Shown in pieces: positions 37,613 through 50,583 of a DNA stretch of 64,000 nt; position 1 is the first letter of the stretch; every line of letters begins with the position of its first letter. The stretch comes from Paramecium sonneborni (lineage: Eukaryota; Ciliophora; Oligohymenophorea; Peniculida; Parameciidae). The stretch is from contig CAJJDN010000113.1 of the NCBI GenBank assembly GCA_905182985.1, positions 1 through 64,000 on the forward strand, given 5' to 3'. The notes under the pieces are model-generated. The model had not been told where the DNA came from, ran no database searches, and saw only the letters and a program-made list of their open reading frames with translations. The position numbers and the translations under genes are program-made.

Positions 37613-37924
37613 ATGTTTATGCCAATTCATAGAAATCAATATGAACAGAAGGAGTAGGAATTGTTAGTAACAGCAGCAGCATCATCACCTGATGATACAC
37701 CAAATGGAAATGGAGCTGGTATAGTAGGTGGAGGAGTAACAGGAGGATATATCGGAGTAATGATAGGAGGACCACCTGGAGCAGTCGTAGGAGCAGCAGT
37801 AGGAGCAGTAGTAGGAGCAGTAGGAATAGTAGGTGTTGGAGAGACGATAGTAGGGGTTGCAGTCGGAGCAGTAGAGGCTGTAGGAGCAGTTACAGGTAGG
37901 ATTATTAATCTAATTTTTGGATGA
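37613..37924 (+). CDS. Glycine-zipper membrane protein
   Basis: An intronless frame of 103 residues from ATG 37613 (a second Met is at residue 3) to TGA 37922-37924. After a hydrophilic 25-residue start come about 75 residues made of Gly, Ala, Val and Ile, with repeated GxxxG steps: GGGVTGGYIGVMIGG, GAVVGAAVGAVVGAVG and VGVAVGAVEAVGAV. These are glycine zippers that pack helices in membranes, probably as two or three transmembrane segments. Base composition is far richer in G than the surroundings because of the codons. I recognise no named family. Possible roles range from membrane anchor to channel former, and nothing here decides between them. Confidence 0.6.
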
Positions 37925-38293
37925 GGTTGTGATTAATACTCATATATTTTTGATTAATTAACCAAATATATTACTATTTTTACATAAAGAAATAGAAAAA
38001 AATCTCTAAAAATAGACCTGATTATTGATCAGGAATTATTAAAGCTTTAATTAAACCTAGCTGAATCTAATTAATAATTAAGAAATCAAATAATTAAATA
38101 TATTATTGTAAAATTCTATTATATTCAAAATCTATTAAATTTAAAGTTTCAATTTTAGTTAGCAACAATAAATTAAATATAAAATAATCAATTAAAACAA
38201 GGAGAGAATTATGAAAAGCTGAAACATGCAACAGACTTAATTCATAAAAATCCATAAGCAAATATAATTTTTTTAATTAATATTATTAATATA
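37925..38293. other. Intergenic stretch
   Basis: No gene supported. Confidence 0.45.
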
Positions 38294-39057
38294 ATGTCAT
38301 TCTATTTTTTAAAAAGTGGATGGGAAAAACAATTCTTCAAAACTCAAATAAAAAAAAAGGTTGCTAGAATGTAGAAAACAGTTGTAGAGTCTACAACTAA
38401 ATAAATCTATAGCGATTTTCTTGAGGATCAAAATCTAGTTTTATAACGACTACATAAAACAATTAAATAAAAATTGTATATGTATCGAATAGTCCAATTG
38501 ATAAGATTTACAATAATGGAACTGATTTAGTAAAATTTAATGAATAGTTTAATTTATCTGGATTAAATCTAAAAGAAATAATTATAATTTTCAATTAATA
38601 CATCTATGAAGAATTGATTTAACATTTTTAGAATGAACAAAAAGGTAGGCCACTTTTTTAAACACATCTCCCCAAAAATATTTATATATTCGAACTAATA
38701 AAAATTGATTCAAAATTCCAATTATAATTTTCCAATTAGAGGAGAAAGGATTTCATTAATTTTTTGGAGAAGAAATTATAGATTTGTTTAGTAGTTGATT
38801 AATTATAATCTTTATAAATATGTCTTAAAATGAAATTGTAATTAATATTTGGTTTTATTATATTAAATAAATTTGAAGTATAATATTAAAAATAATAAAC
38901 ACACATACAAAATTTATCAAAAAAAGAGTTCTATCCATTTATTTTCTTATATCTTCTTTTATAAAACATATCTACTTACACTCTAATTTATCTCTAAATT
39001 CAACCCATCTACCTATTTTAATAATTTTTTTCATATGACCCATAAACTACTATTTGA
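38294..39057 (+). CDS. Uncertain hypothetical gene with very short intron
   Basis: From ATG 38294 a Lys/Gln-rich frame (KSGWEKQFFKTQIKKK, then DFLEDQNLVLQRLHKTIKQK) reads well until about 38475. The protein-like text continues in another frame (DKIYNNGTDLVKFNEQ) if 17 bases, GTATATGTATCGAATAG (38476-38492), are removed. The joined frame would run to TGA 39055-39057, 248 residues, but the last third overlaps a MORN-like remnant on the other strand and looks non-coding. It is either a gene with a minimal intron or a frameshifted pseudogene. No family recognised. Confidence 0.3.
38991..39050 (-). pseudogene. Single MORN-like repeat remnant
   Basis: The minus strand reads VYGSYEKN and, one frame over, KIGRWVEFRDKLE. 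This is the pattern of one unit of the MORN-like repeats in the gene at 15649-17498, with a frame break inside. It is too short to be a gene. Confidence 0.35.
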
Positions 39058-39174
39058 TTAAATTTAATCATTGTCTTTTCAAAAAATAATTCACATAATA
39101 GATTTATTTATTAATAATGCAAAGAAAACAAAAAAAACAATAAAAATATTAGATAATTTGATATGATATGTTAA

Positions 39175-39699
39175 TCATTATTATTATTCTGAAAGATCAG
39201 TTCGTTCAAGTGCTTAAGTTTATAATTGTTCCTTTTTCTCTTATTCTAATTGATCTAGTCTAATAATGTTATCTAAATCAGTTTATAATTTAATCATGGC
39301 AGGTCCTTTTTCAATTTCTTATGTCATTTGTAAATAAGCATTATAAAATTACTTAGGTAAATGATCACCTGCATCTTATTCAAGAATATTTCCATTTATA
39401 TCGGTAACAGTATATGAATATATTCCAACATTATTGGATAAATCAGTAATTTAACCAACAACTCCAGGTATATATTATTCATTAGTTTAGACTAAGGATG
39501 GATGTTTCTTCTTTGCTTATGATTAATGTTGAATTTCATCTGAAATTATTTGTGCCCAATGTTCTATCTAAGTGATGACATCGTACAAGCTTCCTTAGAA
39601 TTAATATGATAATCTGAATCACCAAGGTTAATGAGACTTTCTAACATGTCCAGCTTAAGTTACTATAAGGAAAGCACATAGAAGAAGGGACTTGTACAT
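39175..39699 (-). CDS. Small secreted protein with in-frame TGA or short intron
   Basis: The frame from ATG 39697-39699 starts with a signal peptide (MYKSLLLCAFLIVTQAG) and ends at TGA 39175-39177. The body reads SLYDVITQIEHWAQIISDE, GVVGQITDLSNNVGIYSYTV and ERTDLSEQQQ, a secreted, partly coiled-coil protein of about 166-174 residues that I do not recognise. One TGA (39619-39621) lies in frame near residue 27. Removing 24 bases (39614-39637, GTC..CAG) deletes it and keeps the frame, so an atypical intron is the simplest reading; a nonsense mutation or error is possible. It follows SEC11 on the same strand after 74 bases. Confidence 0.55.
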
Positions 39700-39773
39700 T
39701 ATTATGATAAATATAATAATAATCGTTTTTACACTTTATTTACATTTAGTCAATTATTTTAATTAATAAATAC

Positions 39774-40409
39774 TCAACTCTATGGATCTTTAGCTGTTAA
39801 TACAAACAAACTCATTAAACCAATCATCACAAATTTTAATGAAGGATAATCATTTAATAATATTGTGATGTACCCTACATATGGAAGTACTCTAATAAAT
39901 AAATAAACTATTAAAACCCTTCTATTTTGCCCATTATATCTGATCTTTCTAGCCACATTTATTTTCTTGGATATAATGCTCTATCATCTACTTAATTATT
40001 ATCACCTTTTGTTAATATCAATTAATCTAATGGATCATCACTCCTTTTTACAATATTATATACATTCTTACTTCTATTAAATTTATAATACTCTATGAAC
40101 AATAGGAATGTCTTAATCTTTTATTTTGTATACAATAACATCTCCTACCTCAAATGGTTTATTAAAGTATGTCAAAAATAAGATATCACCTCTGTAATAT
40201 GCAGGCTCCATTGATCCAGATAAAACAACCACAACTGGAGATTCTGAAAATGACACCACTTATAAACTCTTCCATATTGACAATGCTGATCCTACTACTA
40301 TTGCTAACGATACTATTTGTAATATTATCTGAATTTTAATCACTTCTCATTATACCTTTCTAAATTTCATATGTCGGAATTCATCCACGTAGCCAAGAAT
40401 AACATCCAT
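39774..40409 (-). CDS. SEC11: Signal peptidase complex catalytic subunit SEC11
   Basis: Four exons with introns of 27 nt (40329-40355, CAG), 28 nt (40044-40071, AAG) and 26 nt (39892-39917, GTT donor) encode 184 residues, the usual size. One N-terminal transmembrane helix ([16 protein letters not shown]) is followed by the S26 signature [20 protein letters not shown] with the catalytic Ser, then IPIVHRV with the catalytic His, LTKGDNNQVDD with the conserved Asp residues, and the ending [18 protein letters not shown]. It cleaves signal peptides from proteins entering the ER, in complex with SPC subunits. The family alignment fixes the junctions: the reading without the 28-nt intron meets TGA at once. 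Confidence 0.92.
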
Positions 40410-40954
40410 TTATTTATAATTCTTAAATATATATTTATATTGTTTTTTATTTCATTCATATTATTATTAATATACTATTTTTTATATGACTCATACTATA
40501 TACTAAACTTCAATTATATTATTAATTAGAAGAAGAAAAATATATATAACGTTGTGATATATTTTTAAAAGTTCAATATAAACAGAGTTGTCATATAAAT
40601 TAGCATCATTTCCAATATATCATTAAAAATCAAAGATTAGAAATATTAATTATAATCTTATATCTTTTTTATCCTTCAATATACTAAATTAATGATTGTA
40701 AGTTTTGTAAGTTCAATTTATACAAAAGTACATTTCATTAGATTATTTATAATTAAAATTATTATTATAGTTTTAAAGAATAGAGAATGATTCCAAATCA
40801 ATTGAAAAAATCAAAAAACTCATTCTAGATTAAAATATCACTCTGATAATTAATATTTTATAACCAATTCTAGGATCATTAGATATCAACAAAAAATAAG
40901 AATATATTTTATAAAAATAACGGAGCAATATTTTGATTAAATAAATAAATAGTA
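40410..40954. other. Intergenic stretch
   Basis: 545 bases between two minus-strand genes, containing the SEC11 promoter. Nothing else seen. Confidence 0.45.
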
Positions 40955-42610
40955 TCATTTAATCAATTATTTGATAAAAGTTTAAGCAATTTTAGTAATT
41001 TTAATTTTATCTGACTCACTTTTTTTTGCCCAATGAGCTACTTATCGAGCAGTTGCATAATATTTTTTAAGTGTAGCTTCATTTTTACCAATAAAATTAT
41101 AATATAAACTATCAAAAAGATCAGTCCAATTATATATTTATTTTTCTATTTTAATTTCAGATTTAACTGATTTATTAAAATTACTCATTTTTTGCATATA
41201 ATTAGATGAACAAATATATGGTCTTGTCATCATTATTCCTCCATCTGCATGTTAAGTCATACCAAATACATTTGGTGCCATTACCCATTCATAACTATCT
41301 ATATGAACTTCCATAAACCATTTAAATACTTCTTTTGGATGGATCTCTGACAATAACATAGTATTTCCTATATACATTAATCTTTCAATATGATGAAGAT
41401 AAGCATATTTAATAGTCTTTTCAATCATATGATCAATTGGCGGTATTTTTGTCTAACCAGTATACCAATTTTTATTTAATTAATTTTAATGATTAAAAAA
41501 ATTAGCATTCATTTACTATTCACCTTCAAAATAATATAATAATCTAACATATTCTCTCCAACCAATTACTTATCTAAGAAATCCTTCTACTGATTAAATA
41601 GGTGTTTTTTATTCTTTATAATATTGTAAAGTTTTCTCAACAATTAAATTACTAGTAATTAACCCTATATTCATCATTGGAGATAAAATAGAATGATTAA
41701 CAAAAGGATAATCTGAATGAACAGCATCTTAATATGGACCAAATTCTCTTAATTTCTACTTTAAAAAACTATCCAACCATTATTCAGTTGAATTATGATC
41801 AATTGGATAAATTGTATTTTTTATTTCACCAAAATTATTTGGAAAATTTTTAGTTATATAATTTATGGCTTCATCATAGTAAATTGATTTTATTTATTCA
41901 GGTTTCTTTGGTACTTTTGTTCCTTATTTTAATGGCTGCCTATTTTCTGAATCATATGTCCATTATTCTGGATCTTCCCCTTTAGGACCCATTAAAATAT
42001 TTAATCTTCTTCTTTACCATCTATAAAATGAAGAATCATGACTGTAATTTGATTTACCATCCTTTACTTTTACATTTTCCTTATGATATTATTCTAAATC
42101 TCTTCTTGTGCATAAATATGATAAATTTTCTTTAATTTCACTTGGTATTCCTAATTTCTTTAAAATACCTGAATATTTCTATAAAACTGGTTTATCAATT
42201 GGATCATAAAAGTCACATTAAGTAATAACAATCTTATCAATCATTTAAAGCTCTTCCAAAAATGAACTACAATTATCATTTTGATCAATATATTATATGC
42301 TTGTTTGTTTTAAATTATTTATTAAATAATCTTAATATGATTTCATAGTAGCTCTATGATAAACAAGCTTTAATTTATGATAATTATATGCTCTGAAGTA
42401 TTAATCATCCTCTATTAAAAATATTTTATTATAATTTTTCAGAATGTCAATATTCTTATATAGATGAACAGGAAACAATAAGAATATTTTAGTTTCTGTT
42501 TCTCCATTTAATTATCTTTTTTAAGAAAAAGTCTTTTCGTTTCTTTCCTTCCTAAGACTAAGCCTAAGCTTATCTTATTTTTAATGTTTTAAGTCATTTA
42601 TTGTTGTCAT
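40955..42610 (-). CDS. Photolyase/cryptochrome-related protein (DPRP family)
   Basis: An intronless frame of 551 residues from ATG 42608-42610 to TGA 40955-40957. The C-terminal half carries the FAD-binding core of the deoxyribodipyrimidine photolyase-related (PhrB/CryB-like) family: NIGLITSNLIVE, SVEGFLRQVIGWREYVR, NWYTGQTKIPPIDHMI, YAYLHHIERLMYIGNTML, HPKEVFKWFMEVHIDSYEW and MTQHADGGIMMTRPYI. The N-terminal half is the alpha/beta domain (KIFLIEDDQYF, KLKLVYHRATMKSY). Bacterial members repair (6-4) DNA lesions using light. In the C-terminal half I find a single Cys (YICSS), so the four-Cys Fe-S site of those enzymes appears absent. Repair or light sensing cannot be decided. Confidence 0.88.
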
Positions 42611-42750
42611 TAAATAAAATTAATGTAAAACAGATTTTGATTAAAAAATTTAAATCCTAAAACAAAATAATATTATTTTTATATTTAAAAAAATTGATAA
42701 TTATATTATAGACTGAAATCTATTCTTTAATGATAAATAAATCATTCATA

Positions 42751-45700
42751 TCAATCTCGATCTCTTGTGAATCTTTTTAATTGGCTTTATTGTTCAACTC
42801 CTTTACCTCCTTTACCAGTCCAGTTTTATTATGCTATCTTTTTAATTTAATACTCTTCTCTTTCTTATTGTCTCCATTTATTTCCAATTAATTAAATTTC
42901 TTTTTCATATTATGGTAATGTTGGAGGAGGTGAAACTTATTAAATAACTGATCCTAAAATTTTATTAAATTTGAATTACCTAATTCTTCATGATAAACTA
43001 ATATTGAAAACTAAGTGATATCATTAACATTTGAAGAGCTAAGTGAAGCATAATCAAATCTTCCTCTTAAATCTGTATATCCATCTTTATGAAATGACTC
43101 TTTATAATTTTTATTTTTTTAATAAACTTTTACATAAACTTTAGATAAGTATTATCCTTATTAATTAAATACTCTTATTTAACCAGAGTCCATCATTGTT
43201 TAGACAAACAAAGATGTTGGTTAATATTTACAAGTTACGGATTTCTTTTAACCTTTTATTGTTACAAATAAATTCTCTTTTTATAATTCACTTGGTATTT
43301 TTATTTTTTATTAAAAAAAACTAAATTAATAAATTTATACTTCTTTTAAATTTCTTATCCTTCAAGTTTATGTTTTACACTTACATTTGGAAGTACAATT
43401 GAAAAATCTTGAATAATATTCTTCATAAATGGATTATTTGAAAACAAAATTTCAATATCCAATTTATAGTATTCTATTATAACTTCTTATAAATTTGAGA
43501 ATGTAATACTAATTGAGTCACCTTCTATTGAACCTGCTAGAGTTTCTTCTTTTTAAATTATTTCTTTTTATTTTTATTAAATTTATCCTAATTTATTAAA
43601 TTAATTGTCTTCTTCTCCATCATATTCAATTAATAAATTAATCATTTCATAAAATAGATTTCTCCAATGTATAACTGGATAACTTAAATACTTTTTACAA
43701 ATTTCTCTTCCTTTTTAAAAATTAGGATATCCAGTGTAAAAGTCTAGATAAGCAGATAAATAATCAAATTATAACTATTATTCTTGTTATTCTGCTTCAG
43801 GAATTTATGAAAAAATCTAAACAGCTTCATTGACTCTTTCTTATAACAATAAATAATAAATTAGAACTAATTTATCCACAGTTGAGAATTGAGGTTTTTC
43901 TAAAAGATAAATTAAGTAATTAATATATTAATTTCTAAATTATACATTTAGTATATTATTTTCTCCTTATTTTAGTTAATGCACTCTTTTTATTATAAGT
44001 GGAAAATATTCTAAGATTCTGATGGAATTAATTTCAAATAATGAACATTTAAAATGTTTAAATGCATTTTATAATTTATTTTAAGCATATGTTGACATAA
44101 ATAACTCTTATAAACATTGAAAATTATTGTGTAATAAGGAAAAAGCAAAACTTAGGTGATCATTATACTTTCTTTTTTTATAAATTTACATAACTTGATT
44201 ATAGAAAACTTGATCATTAAATTTATGATACAATAGTTAAGGATAAAAAAATTTAGAATTGAAAATATTCTTATTTTCAATATAATTTAAAATATCCTAA
44301 TTGTTATCTGTTGATAATACATCATTTATATTTTCTAGATTAACTTTTGGTTGTTAATCATAAACTTAAAATGTTTTTTCTTTAGCAATCTAAATAACTT
44401 TACCAAGTTTAGATATATTAGCTGGATAAATTGTAAAATTTCCAGCTTTAGGGAAATAGAAAAAGTATTTTTAAATTGTTGTTTAATAAGGAGGACAAGT
44501 CAAAGTAAAAGTTTTAGTAGTAAAAGTTGTTTTAACTGGAATTGATCCATTTGGAATTTCTACTAATAATTAAAATTTTTGATCTGAACTTGAACAATTT
44601 GATACTACTACTTTACATCCATATACTTTTTTAATAACAAATTAAGATAAATCTTCTTCTGATTCATTTTCATCTGAATCATTAATTGCTTCATTTAAAG
44701 GATCAAAAAAAGATTAATTAATAATAATTTTTGAATTCTATTAAACTTGTGCCTCTTAAATTTCTTTAATAAAAATGAGAGCAGAAGTTGGATAAATAAT
44801 TTCAATACCTTTATTACCTAATTATTTAGTATTATATTTGGGTGATTCAAAAGGTAAATTTATTAATGCTAAAACACTCATTATTTCAGTAAAATTAGAA
44901 GTACAAAACATAAATGAAGATGTAATAAATTTTTAAGTGAAATAACCATTTTGAATAGAGTGATTAGCAAGATCAATTAAAAATTCTGAAATTTAAATCA
45001 AACTTGTAAATTAATTTCTATTTGTTCCAACTCTATAATGCTTTTCACAATACTCTTTAGTAGCTTCAACATTTTTAAAAGTTTAAACTAATTTAGAACG
45101 CATGGATTAATATCTACATGCTCCAACTTTACCAATCCCTTTTCCTAAGGATTTTCTTGCTGTTTATCTAGTTCTTGCTCCTCCACGCCTAACTTAAAAT
45201 TGTTACTTCTCCTTTTCTTTAATATTGCTATTACTTCTACTAATACTTCTACTAATACTTCTACGAATACTTCTATTAATACTTCTACTAATACTTCTAC
45301 TACTACTACTACTACTACTTCCACTTCTCATACATTCTTAAAATTAAGATCCAACTTCTGAATCATATTTACCTTTATCTCTATCATCATCAGACGATTT
45401 TCTCTTATAAGTTCCCCTTTCTTCCATTCTTTATTTTGACATATTTGCAATTTAAATTTTGGTTTTTTATAAATTTTAATTTTGTTTCATAAATTACTTC
45501 TTTTCTACTCCTAAAATTGTATCAAAAAGCAACTTATACTTCTCATCATCTTATTTATTAATTATAGTTTTAAAATTCTATTAAAGATATTTAAACATGA
45601 ACTAAGCTTCATCCTTTTTTTAAACTATTTCTTAATTATAAATTACTAAAAGTGCTTATTCTAGACCATTCAATTATTAAAATTATTAGACCTATTCATA

Positions 45701-48700
45701 TTATTATAATGCTGCATGATCTTAAAGTAAAAAATAATCAATAAAAGATTTCTCTATTTTATTTTTTATGTGATTTCTAATTACTGTTTCAAAAAATCCT
45801 GTGTCTTTAAAATAAAGAAATAAATTCAATTCATCACATTAGTATTGATTATAAAATTTTTGTTAAAATTCAAAAGTTTCAATATTCCATCTTAACATAT
45901 TAGATATCATTTTTTAATCCTCATCTTAAATAGATTGTCTGTTTATTTTCATTATTTCTTTTTGTAAACTAAAAAGCATATTTAAAGAATCTAAAATTAA
46001 AATTTCTGTTGATGTTATATCTTATATTTAATTCGGAATCTCTGGAATTATCTCTTTTGTACTTCTAAAAGTAGAATAAAATTTATCTTTTTATAATAAA
46101 GATCCATGTCTTAAATCTTTTATTTTAAATTAGTTGCTCTTAAGTGGTAATATATTGATAACATAATTATTTTCTGAATATACTAATATTAAGATAGTTG
46201 AATAATGTACTGGAACTTCAAAAGTATAATAATCTTTATCCTTCTTTATATTTGTAATTATTTTGCCTGGATATTTTAAAAATTCACAAAAAGGGTCAAA
46301 ACTTTAATGTTGTTATGATTAAGGTCCAGATTTTCTACAAGCTTTTGATGCTAAATTTTTAGGTTCACATTCTGTGAATAAATTATCTTAAACTTTTTAT
46401 AAATTTTCTTCCTAAGTCACAGTATCATCAGTAAGAAAACGATTTAAGAGAATTTAAGGTTTCTCAAGAGTATTACCAACATATCTTGGTAAATTCTTTC
46501 TTTCAATAATATATCCTAATTCATTTGATTATTTTAGATTTGATAAAAAAATATTACTTTTTGGTTCTAATTTAAGATTATCTGAATCAGAAATATTTTC
46601 TAAAAAAATTTTCCCTTATTGTTTTAAGACATTAAAATCTTAAGGATAAAATGTTGTTGCTAAGGCTATTAAATTATATTTTTCATTATTGGTTATAATG
46701 TCACCTCTTACCAAATAATTATTTTCATTTTCTTAAGTCACAGTATTTTTTATTTGTAATTCCCTATTTTACTGCTTTGCTATTCTTTCATTATTGGTAT
46801 AAAAATAATCATTACATTATCTCAATGTATTATCAATAACTTAAAATTAAAATTTATATTATTCATTTAAAAGTTCCAATAAAAATAATCCTTTTTCAGT
46901 AAATTCAATAGTTATCGAATTTTCTTCAAATTAAATCAAATTTCTTAAATTTTTAATAGGTATATGAGTTTAATTTTGATTTTTTTTTACTTAGTAAAAT
47001 AAGACATTTTCAAATGATGAAGAGAATGGTAATGTTATTTTTTATCCCTAATTTATGACAAATTCAAAATTCTTTTAATAGGAATCAAATTATTCTTAAA
47101 TATTCCATTTTTCCTGAAGAATCTTATAATTAGTAGAAATTGTAGAGGAATCTATTTATTAAATATTTGGTAAGAAACCCAATTTTATTTAACCATTTTA
47201 ATCAGTTATAAGATTTTCTTTAATTTATTCATTAATCAATTTGTGTGTAAATGAGACTTAAACTTAAACATTTTTAAAAGGTTCTCCATTCTTTCCCAAA
47301 ATAAAGATTGAATATCCATCTATATCATCAAATTTTAATAATTATTTTATAAAAATTTATTCTTAAGATTTTTCTTAAATTTAAATTTTATGTGATGATG
47401 TTAATACTAAATCTTCCTTTACATGTAATTATGTAATTTTACCAGAAACTTCTATTTAAATATTAAGTATTTTTTGATTAATTGGAAATTTTATTTCAAG
47501 AGGAACTTTACTTTAAAAATGAAGATCTTTAAAGTCAAAAGTTTATGGAACACCTTTTTCATTTTAACATGTTATTTATACTTTTGCTTCTTTAAAAATT
47601 CTAAAATCAATATTAGTTCCATTTAAAATTAATGAAGGAATAATAATTAATGAAACATCTTATCCTAATTAAAATTATTCTTCAACCATAATAAAACTAC
47701 ATACTAAATTAAATCTTTCTGGATATAAATTAAGATTTTCTTTTTAATAAAAATCTCCAAACTAGATTATTGCTTATTCTTGAGTTTCAGTTTTTGGGAA
47801 TGGTATTATAATTTCACCTTTTACTAATTTATATACATTTTATTCAATCCATATACAAATTTGATCATCATATAATTTTTCAAATTTTTCATCAAATATT
47901 TCATATTTATATCCTGCAGCTACAATAGTTTGATGTAAACATAATCTACCTTTTTCAATAATAGCTCTACAAGATAATCCATTACCTATAAATTCAATAA
48001 TAAAGGATCCTCTTTCTATTTTTTGAATTGATTCAAAAGAAAACTCTTTGATAACTTTCTTAATTGGAGGATAATCATAAGTAAAATTTATTTCTTCTGT
48101 TGGAATGAATCCATCCAGACATATATTAGAAGTTAATTATTCTTTTTTAGCTGAATAAAAGTTTTTCATATTAATTTGAAATATTTTAATAGTTAAACTC
48201 TAAATATTCTTTAGTTCCACTAATATATTTACTGGTTCATCATGAGTGAACTAATTTTTATTTTAACCACAAAATTATAAAATCTTACTATTGTTCATTT
48301 ATTTTATTTAAGAATTTGAAAAAAAGGATGTCAAATCTAGAACTTCTTCTCCTTTATAGAGGTTACATTATGCTTTTTATTCTTTTAGATAATTAGTTTA
48401 CAAATATTGTTCAAAAATACTAAAATCTGAATTTAATTCAAAGTATTTTTAAAGATACTTTTCAATTAATTAATTAGAATTAAGCCCTAAATATTTATTA
48501 TTTTATTTACATCTTTAAGTTTTAAATCCATGCCATTAATGCCAAAATGATTAATATTCAATTCTAATTTTCCTTTGTAAGTCTCTTTATTCTGATGTGA
48601 TGTTATTATAAATTTCTTTTGGATTTCTTAAATACTCTAACAACAAATCAAAATCATAATGCTAAATTTCAATTCCTATTTTATAATATTTAATATTTAC

Positions 48701-49701
48701 CATATTACAATAATTCTATCATAACTTAGTGTCTAAGAGAAGTAAATTTTTCTGGTAACTATTCTGTCCAATTTAATGCTTTTTTCAAAATTTCATAAAT
48801 TTCCTTTGGTTAATTCTTTATTGATAAATTTTCAAAGTTATCATTTTAATAAAATTTTTTAAAAAAAAGATTTCCTACAAAAAATTCATTTTCTAAAAAG
48901 TTTTTACACAAATTAGCTATCTCTTCCATTTTCTCCACAGTTAAGAAAATAAAATGATGGGATCCGAAAACAAAATCTTTTTTTTTCATCAACTCAACAA
49001 AAAATTAAGGTATATCATTCTTATTCATGTTTAATCTCAAAATTTAATTCATATTTTGTATTTTACTAAAGAAAATTTCTATGACTTTTTTAGGAGCTTA
49101 AATCAATTATTTAAAATCTAATTAATTAAAAAGATCGGGAGATAATTTGCTTATTCCTTTTTCTGTGTATGCATCCTTTATATAATTATCTAAAACTAAT
49201 AGTTTGTTATCAAATTGTGAAACTAATTCTTTAGAATTTAGGTTCATATTAAATGCATTTTATTACTAAATATATAATTTATATTACATTAGTAGAAACA
49301 TTTTAAGACAGCTTATTGAAATCAATTTAAAATAATTTTTTATTGATCTTTTACAAGATTTCTCTTTATTTTCTTGCATTTTCTTCTGTTTATATTTATT
49401 CATTTCTAAGATTATCATATTCTTAAAACAAACATCTTAAACGAATTTTTTTATAATTCTCAGTTTTCATAGTTTTGTATTGTTTAAAATTCAATTCTTA
49501 CTCAGAATCAAATTAGTATCCTTTCTAATTTAAGATATTTAGAAAGTATTGATAATAATATTGATCTGATCCTTTGATCAATTTTTATAATCCATTTTCC
49601 TTTGAAATTAAGATTGCTTATTCTAATTAGTTAAAATCAAAATCTTTGTTAGTATCAGAACAATTTGAAGAATATGACTCGGAATCGTTTTCGCTCATCA
49701 T
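42751..49701 (-). CDS. Very large conserved protein, macroglobulin-like
   Basis: Five exons with introns at 49266-49287, 48676-48700, 43321-43340 and 42954-42979 (22, 25, 20, 26 nt, all TAG) join to 2,285 residues from ATG 49701 to TGA 42751-42753; the total is an exact codon multiple. The N-terminal 350 residues are helical and acidic. Long beta-rich regions follow (GNGLSCRAIIEKGRLCLHQT, ILNGTNIDFRIFKEA), like macroglobulin-type domains. Then comes a Ser/Arg repeat linker (SRSISRSINRSIRRS), a helical repeat region (LLQERVNEAVQIFSQIPEA), and a strongly conserved end, FHKDGYTDLRGRFDYASLS. I recall this ending from large eukaryotic proteins annotated as alpha-2-macroglobulin-related, without firm function. 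No signal peptide or thioester motif is visible. Confidence 0.75.
45231..45322. repeat. Coding microsatellite (12-bp unit then triplet)
   Basis: About six imperfect copies of the 12-base unit TTCTACTAATAC are followed by a run of TAC triplets. On the minus strand they encode the Ser/Arg/Ile/Asn linker of the 2,285-residue protein. Such repeats change length easily, so the linker may vary between strains. Confidence 0.85.
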
Positions 49702-50583
49702 TTATTATTTATTATCTAATTTTATTTTCATTTATATTTTCTTGCTCGACTTTTCAAAATAAATATTTCCCACTCAATTTTTATTACAATTCATTTAAAG
49801 GAAATCTAAATAAAATAAAATATTCTATATAAAAATTTTTTGGATTCATATTCTAAAAATAATAATAAAATTATAACAGCTAAATTTTCAAATTGAATTT
49901 GACAAATAAACATAACCTTTATTAGAATTGAAAAAAATAGAAAGTATAAATTCAAACAGCTGAATAAAATAGAATAAAGTATTTTAGTTAATACTGAATA
50001 ATATTATATTTCTATGAAATAAAATTAATTCTGCACATAATTACATCAATTTCATTGTTAAAATTTTCAATTTATGGGAATGTCCAAAAAATAATTACAA
50101 AGATTAGTGCTCTGCAAATTGTAAGGTAAAATTGATTTTTATTGCAAAATATAGTTTTTATAAAGGATGATTTGTTACATTTTGATAGGAACTTTTAAGG
50201 TTTGATTTATTGCTAATTAGATGTCAGGAAATACATTTTATAAGATGGTAGTAGAATTTATTACATTTTAATAAATTTATTAATAGGTAAAATTAAATAG
50301 TTAATAAATATCTAAATAAGTGATAACTGGATAGATTAGAAAAAAATAAGAATAGAATAAATTTTGATATTTTTATTAATAAATAAAATAAGAAAAAATA
50401 GAATAGAAATAGTATTTGTAACATATAAATTAAGGAAATTTTTGATCGAATTTAGTGGAATGATAAATGTGTTGAGAATATAGATTGAAATAAATGTAGA
50501 GAAGTAGATGAAAATTAAAGTATAAACTTCTGTTAATTCATATAAATATTAAGTCGTTTTGATATTAAATATATAAATTGATT
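49702..50583. other. Divergent intergenic region
   Basis: 882 bases between the starts of the giant protein gene and V-ATPase subunit a. It presumably holds both promoters. A purine-rich stretch at 50330-50530 on the plus strand is not a convincing gene. Confidence 0.45.
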
